From NCBI GenBank assembly GCA_932521035.1, contig OW051492.1, positions 11,222,001 through 11,286,000 of the forward strand: a DNA stretch of 64,000 bases. Direction: 5' to 3'. The position numbers and the translations under genes are program-made. A model generated the notes under the pieces. The model made no database searches and was not told where the DNA came from. It saw only the letters and a program-made list of their open reading frames with translations. Below, piece after piece: positions 60,101 to 64,000 of the stretch (position 1 is its first letter; each line of letters begins with the position of its first letter). The stretch is from Oscheius dolichura (taxonomy: Eukaryota > Nematoda > Chromadorea > Rhabditida > Rhabditidae).

Positions 60101-62719
60101 CCTAATGATTGGAGAACGTTCGACCACTCTTCTTGTAGAGCTCGACGAGTAGAGTACGAATAACCCAAGCTCGAATAGGGTTCGCTGAACAAATAGGGTT
60201 TTATAGCCCAAAAACTATTATAATCCAGAAAAAGGTACAGTAATATGGTGCAGCTTTTGGAAAAGAAGGTAGGAGGTCCGAAATTGTACTCTTTCGAACC
60301 GCCTCATCGAGCTGAGTCTAAAAAACCAGCTCCCGTCACAGGAGGACGCCTTTGAGCCACGTTATGGCTCCTAGATCATAAACCAGGGTTTAAGCCAATA
60401 CAAATCTCTTGGGCAATTTGAACAGGCCAGTACGGAATAAAAACCTAATGATTGGAGAACGTTCGACCACTCTTCTTGTAGAGCTCGACGAGTAGAGTAC
60501 GAATAACCCAAGCTCGAATAGGGTTCGCTGAACAAATAGGGTTTTATAGCCCAAAAACTATTATAATCCAGAAAAAGGTACAGTAATATGGTGCAGCTTT
60601 TGGAAAAGAAGGTAGGAGGTCCGAAATTGTACTCTTTCGAACCGCCTCATCGAGCTGAGTCTAAAAAACCAGCTCCCGTCACAGGAGGACGCCTTTGAGC
60701 CACGTTATGGCTCCTAGATCATAAACCAGGGTTTAAGCCAATACAAATCTCTTGGGCAATTTGAACAGGCCAGTACGGAATAAAAACCTAATGATTGGAG
60801 AACGTTCGACCACTCTTCTTGTAGAGCTCGACGAGTAGAGTACGAATAACCCAAGCTCGAATAGGGTTCGCTGAACAAATAGGGTTTTATAGCCCAAAAA
60901 CTATTATAATCCAGAAAAAGGTACAGTAATATGGTGCAGCTTTTGGAAAAGAAGGTAGGAGGTCCGAAATTGTACTCTTTCGAACCGCCTCATCGAGCTG
61001 AGTCTAAAAAACCAGCTCCCGTCACAGGAGGACGCCTTTGAGCCACGTTATGGCTCCTAGATCATAAACCAGGGTTTAAGCCAATACAAATCTCTTGGGC
61101 AATTTGAACAGGCCAGTACGGAATAAAAACCTAATGATTGGAGAACGTTCGACCACTCTTCTTGTAGAGCTCGACGAGTTGAGTACGAATAACCCAAGAT
61201 CGAATAGGGTTCGCTGAACAAATCGCGTTTTATAGCCCAAAAACTATTATAGTCCAAAAATAGGGGGTAGGCCAATACAAATCTCTTGGGCAATTTGAAC
61301 AGGCCAGTACGGAATAAAAACCTAATGATTGGAGAACGTTCGACCACTCTTCTTGTAGAGCTCGACGAGTAGAGTACGAATAACCCAAGCTCGAATAGGG
61401 TTCGCTGAACAAATAGGGTTTTATAGCCCAAAAACTATTATAATCCAGAAAAAGGTACAGTAATATGGTGCAGCTTTTGGAAAAGAAGGTAGGAGGTCCG
61501 AAATTGTACTCTTTCGAACCGCCTCATCGAGCTGAGTCTAAAAAACCAGCTCCCGTCACAGGAGGACGCCTTTGAGCCACGTTATGGCTCCTAGATCATA
61601 AACCAGGGTTTAAGCCAATACAAATCTCTTGGGCAATTTGAACAGGCCAGTACGGAATAAAAACCTAATGATTGGAGAACGTTCGACCACTCTTCTTGTA
61701 GAGCTCGACGAGTAGAGTACGAATAACCCAAGCTCGAATAGGGTTCGCTGAACAAATAGGGTTTTATAGCCCAAAAACTATTATAATCCAGAAAAAGGTA
61801 CAGTAATATGGTGCAGCTTTTGGAAAAGAAGGTAGGAGGTCCGAAATTGTACTCTTTCGAACCGCCTCATCGAGCTGAGTCTAAAAAACCAGCTCCCGTC
61901 ACAGGAGGACGCCTTTGAGCCACGTTATGGCTCCTAGATCATAAACCAGGGTTTAAGCCAATACAAATCTCTTGGGCAATTTGAACAGGCCAGTACGGAA
62001 TAAAAACCTAATGATTGGAGAACGTTCGACCACTCTTCTTGTAGAGCTCGACGAGTAGAGTACGAATAACCCAAGCTCGAATAGGGTTCGCTGAACAAAT
62101 AGGGTTTTATAGCCCAAAAACTATTATAATCCAGAAAAAGGTACAGTAATATGGTGCAGCTTTTGGAAAAGAAGGTAGGAGGTCCGAAATTGTACTCTTT
62201 CGAACCGCCTCATCGAGCTGAGTCTAAAAAACCAGCTCCCGTCACAGGAGGACGCCTTTGAGCCACGTTATGGCTCCTAGATCATAAACCAGGGTTTAAG
62301 CCAATACAAATCTCTTGGGCAATTTGAACAGGCCAGTACGGAATAAAAACCTAATGATTGGAGAACGTTCGACCACTCTTCTTGTAGAGCTCGACGAGTT
62401 GAGTACGAATAACCCAAGATCGAATAGGGTTCGCTGAACAAATCGCGTTTTATAGCCCAAAAACTATTATAGTCCAAAAATAGGGGGTAGGCCAATACAA
62501 ATCTCTTGGGCAATTTGAACAGGCCAGTACGGAATAAAAACCTAATGATTGGAGAACGTTCGACCACTCTTCTTGTAGAGCTCGACGAGTAGAGTACGAA
62601 TAACCCAAGCTCGAATAGGGTTCGCTGAACAAATAGGGTTTTATAGCCCAAAAACTATTATAATCCAGAAAAAGGTACAGTAATATGGTGCAGCTTTTGG
62701 AAAAGAAGGTAGGAGGTCC
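57115..62719 (+). repeat. 877-bp and 1220-bp higher-order repeats of family D
   Basis: From 57115 the unit order is 534, 343, 534, 343, 534, 343, 534, 343, 343, 534, 343, 343, 534. This gives three 877-bp repeats (534+343; starts 57115, 57992, 58869) and then two 1220-bp repeats (534+343+343; starts 59746, 60966), with a further 534-bp unit at 62186. In the 1220-bp part the 343-bp units have AAGCTCGAATAG and ATAGGGTTTTATAG, the sequence of the second half of the 534-bp unit. In the first two 877-bp repeats they have AAGATCGAATAG and AACGGG. Two generations of higher-order repeat are thus distinguishable. Confidence 0.92.
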
Positions 62720-63062
62720 GAAATTGTACTCTTTCGAACCGCCTCATCGAGCTGAGTCTAAAAAACCAGCTCCCGTCACAGGAGGACGCCTTTGAGCCAC
62801 GTTATGGCTCCTAGATCATAAACCAGGGTTTAAGCCAATACAAATCTCTTGGGCAATTTGAACAGGCCAGTACGGAATAAAAACCTAATGATTGGAGAAC
62901 GTTCGACCACTCTTCTTGTAGAGCTCGACGAGTAGAGTACGAATAACCCAAGCTCGAATAGGGTTCGCTGAACAAATAGGGTTTTATAGCCCAAAAACTA
63001 TTATAATCCAGAAAAAGGTACAGTAATATGGTGCAGCTTTTGGAAAAGAAGGTAGGAGGTCC

Positions 63063-63787
63063 GAAATTGTACTCTTTCGAACCGCCTCATCGAGCTGAGT
63101 CTAAAAAACCAGCTCCCGTCACAGGAGGACGCCTTTGAGCCACGTTATGGCTCCTAGATCATAAACCAGGGTTTAAGCCAATACAAATCTCTTGGGCAAT
63201 TTGAACAGGCCAGTACGGAATAAAAACCTAATGATTGGAGAACGTTCGACCACTCTTCTTGTAGAGCTCGACGAGTTGAGTACGAATAACCCAAGATCGA
63301 CTAAGGTTCGCTGAACAAATCGCGTTTTATAGCCCAAAAACTATTATAGTCCAAAAATAGGGGGTAGGCCAATACAAATCTCTTGGGCAATTTGAACAGG
63401 CCAGTACGGAATAAAAACCTAATGATTGGAGAACGTTCGACCACTCTTCTTGTAGAGCTCGACGAGAAGAGTACGAATAACCCAAGATCGACTAAGGTTC
63501 GCTGAACAAATCGCGTTTTATAGCCCAAAAACTATTATAGTCCAAAAATAGGGGGTAGGCCAATACAAATCTCTTGGGCAATTTGAACAGGCCAGTACGG
63601 AATAAAAACCTAATGATTGGAGAACGTTCGACCACTCTTCTTGTAGAGCTCGACGAGAAGAGTACGAATAACCCAAGATCGAATAGGGTTCGCTGAACAA
63701 AACGGGTTTTATAGCCCAAAAACTATTATAATCCAGAAATAGGTACAGTAATATGGTGCAGCTTTTGGAAAAAAAGGTAGGAGGTCC
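63063..63787 (+). repeat. 725-bp D unit with three 191-bp parts
   Basis: This unit is 191 bp longer than a 534-bp unit. The signature ATCGACTAAGGTTCGCTG occurs at about 63296 and again at 63487, exactly 191 bp apart, while all other units have ATCGAATAGGGTTCGCTG or the AAGCTCG form. The shared private change shows that one 191-bp part was duplicated after the change arose, a recent slippage or unequal exchange inside a unit. Confidence 0.92.
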
Positions 63788-64000
63788 GAAATTGTACTCT
63801 TTCGAACCGCCTCATCGAGCTGAGTCTAAAAAACCAGCTCCCGTCACAGGAGGACGCCTTTGAGCCACGTTATGGCTCCTAGATCATAAACCAGGGTTTA
63901 AGCCAATACAAATCTCTTGGGCAATTTGAACAGGCCAGTACGGAATAAAAACCTAATGATTGGAGAACGTTCGACCACTCTTCTTGTAGAGCTCGACGAG

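Larger units (their letters stand above)
52769..64000 (+). repeat. Satellite family D: 343-bp / 534-bp units
   Basis: Units are counted from GAAATTGTACTC (GAAGTTGTATGC in one). Starts are 52769, 53303, 53837, 54371, 54714, 55057, 55400, 55743, 56086, 56429, 56772, 57115, 57649, 57992, 58526, 58869, 59403, 59746, 60280, 60623, 60966, 61500, 61843, 62186, 62720, 63063 and 63788. Lengths are 343, 534 (343+191) or once 725 (343+2x191). The extra 191 bp repeats the part from GCCAATACAAATC through CCAAAAATAGG, joined by GGGGTAG. Each unit holds a 6-bp inverted repeat GAGCCA-CGTTA-TGGCTC and a smaller GTTC-GCT-GAAC. Read on the minus strand, each holds GGGCTATAAAAC. Frames of 60-124 codons recur on the minus strand, but they merely track the unit length. 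No similarity to a known gene is recognised. The window ends inside a unit. Confidence 0.97.

Noticed and set aside
52860..63719. 124-codon and 60-codon minus-strand frames in family D (start MGYKT or MFSEP)
   Set aside because: They exist only where a 534-bp or 191-bp arrangement keeps frame, repeat the same residues twice internally, and disappear in 343-bp units. No domain is recognised.
52769..64000. CENP-B box in family D
   Set aside because: TTCGCTGAACAAAACGGG has the TTCG, A and CGGG elements but three extra bases before CGGG, and many units lack CGGG. It does not meet the NTTCGNNNNANNCGGGN pattern.
52769..64000. tRNA-like B box (GGTTCGAA on the minus strand) in family D
   Set aside because: GGTTCGAAAG lacks the usual following bases, and I could find no A box or cloverleaf around it.
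52769..64000. Family D as long terminal repeats of a retroelement
   Set aside because: The TATA-like motif is suggestive, but there is no TG...CA end pair, primer-binding site, polypurine tract or internal coding sequence; units abut directly.

Overview
The window is built almost wholly of tandem repeats. I see no credible protein-coding gene, tRNA, rRNA, CRISPR array or autonomous mobile element in 64 kb. A gene-free stretch this long, made of several satellite families with nested higher-order repeats, suggests eukaryotic heterochromatin (centromeric, pericentromeric, subtelomeric or B/sex-chromosome type). Nothing in the sequence fixes the lineage. All arrays run in one orientation, with the A-tract on the + strand.

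Layout. (A) 1-16110: a satellite of 27-bp monomers interspersed with 39-bp monomers (27 plus a 12-bp insertion), grouped into 93-bp, 120-bp and longer higher-order units and into block duplications with offsets of 812, 1161, 3377 and 4656 bp. (B1) 16111-39412: a satellite of 32-bp monomers mixed with 33-bp variants, carrying tandem block duplications of 2930, 2158, 1228 and 1062 bp. (C1) 39413-42401: a 21-bp satellite with 23-bp variants and one 51-bp spacer. 42402-42511: an A-rich GTAAAAA tract. (B2) 42512-46034: the 32/33-bp family again, a shortened relative of the end of B1. (C2) 46035-49050: the 21-bp family with five spacers. 49051-49193: a junction fragment ending in a piece of family D. 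(B3) 49194-49609 and (C3) 49610-52625, followed by the same junction fragment at 52626-52768. The stretch 49194-52768 is a near-perfect tandem copy of 45619-49193 (3575 bp). (D) 52769-64000: a long-unit satellite of 343-bp units and 534-bp units (343 plus an internal 191-bp duplication), arranged in 877-bp and 1220-bp higher-order repeats. The window ends inside a unit.

Long open frames exist in family A, up to 11.2 kb. They arise because both monomer lengths are multiples of three and several frames of the monomer lack stops. Both strands are open at once, and there is no unique N-terminal or C-terminal domain, so I do not call them genes. The interest here is structural: apparent kinship of families A, B and C around a CTAAAAA core, recombination breakpoints readable from shared private mutations, CpG-type variants that mark subfamilies, and a TATA-like motif retained in every D unit. 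The near-identity of some blocks also means assembly collapse or expansion must be considered.
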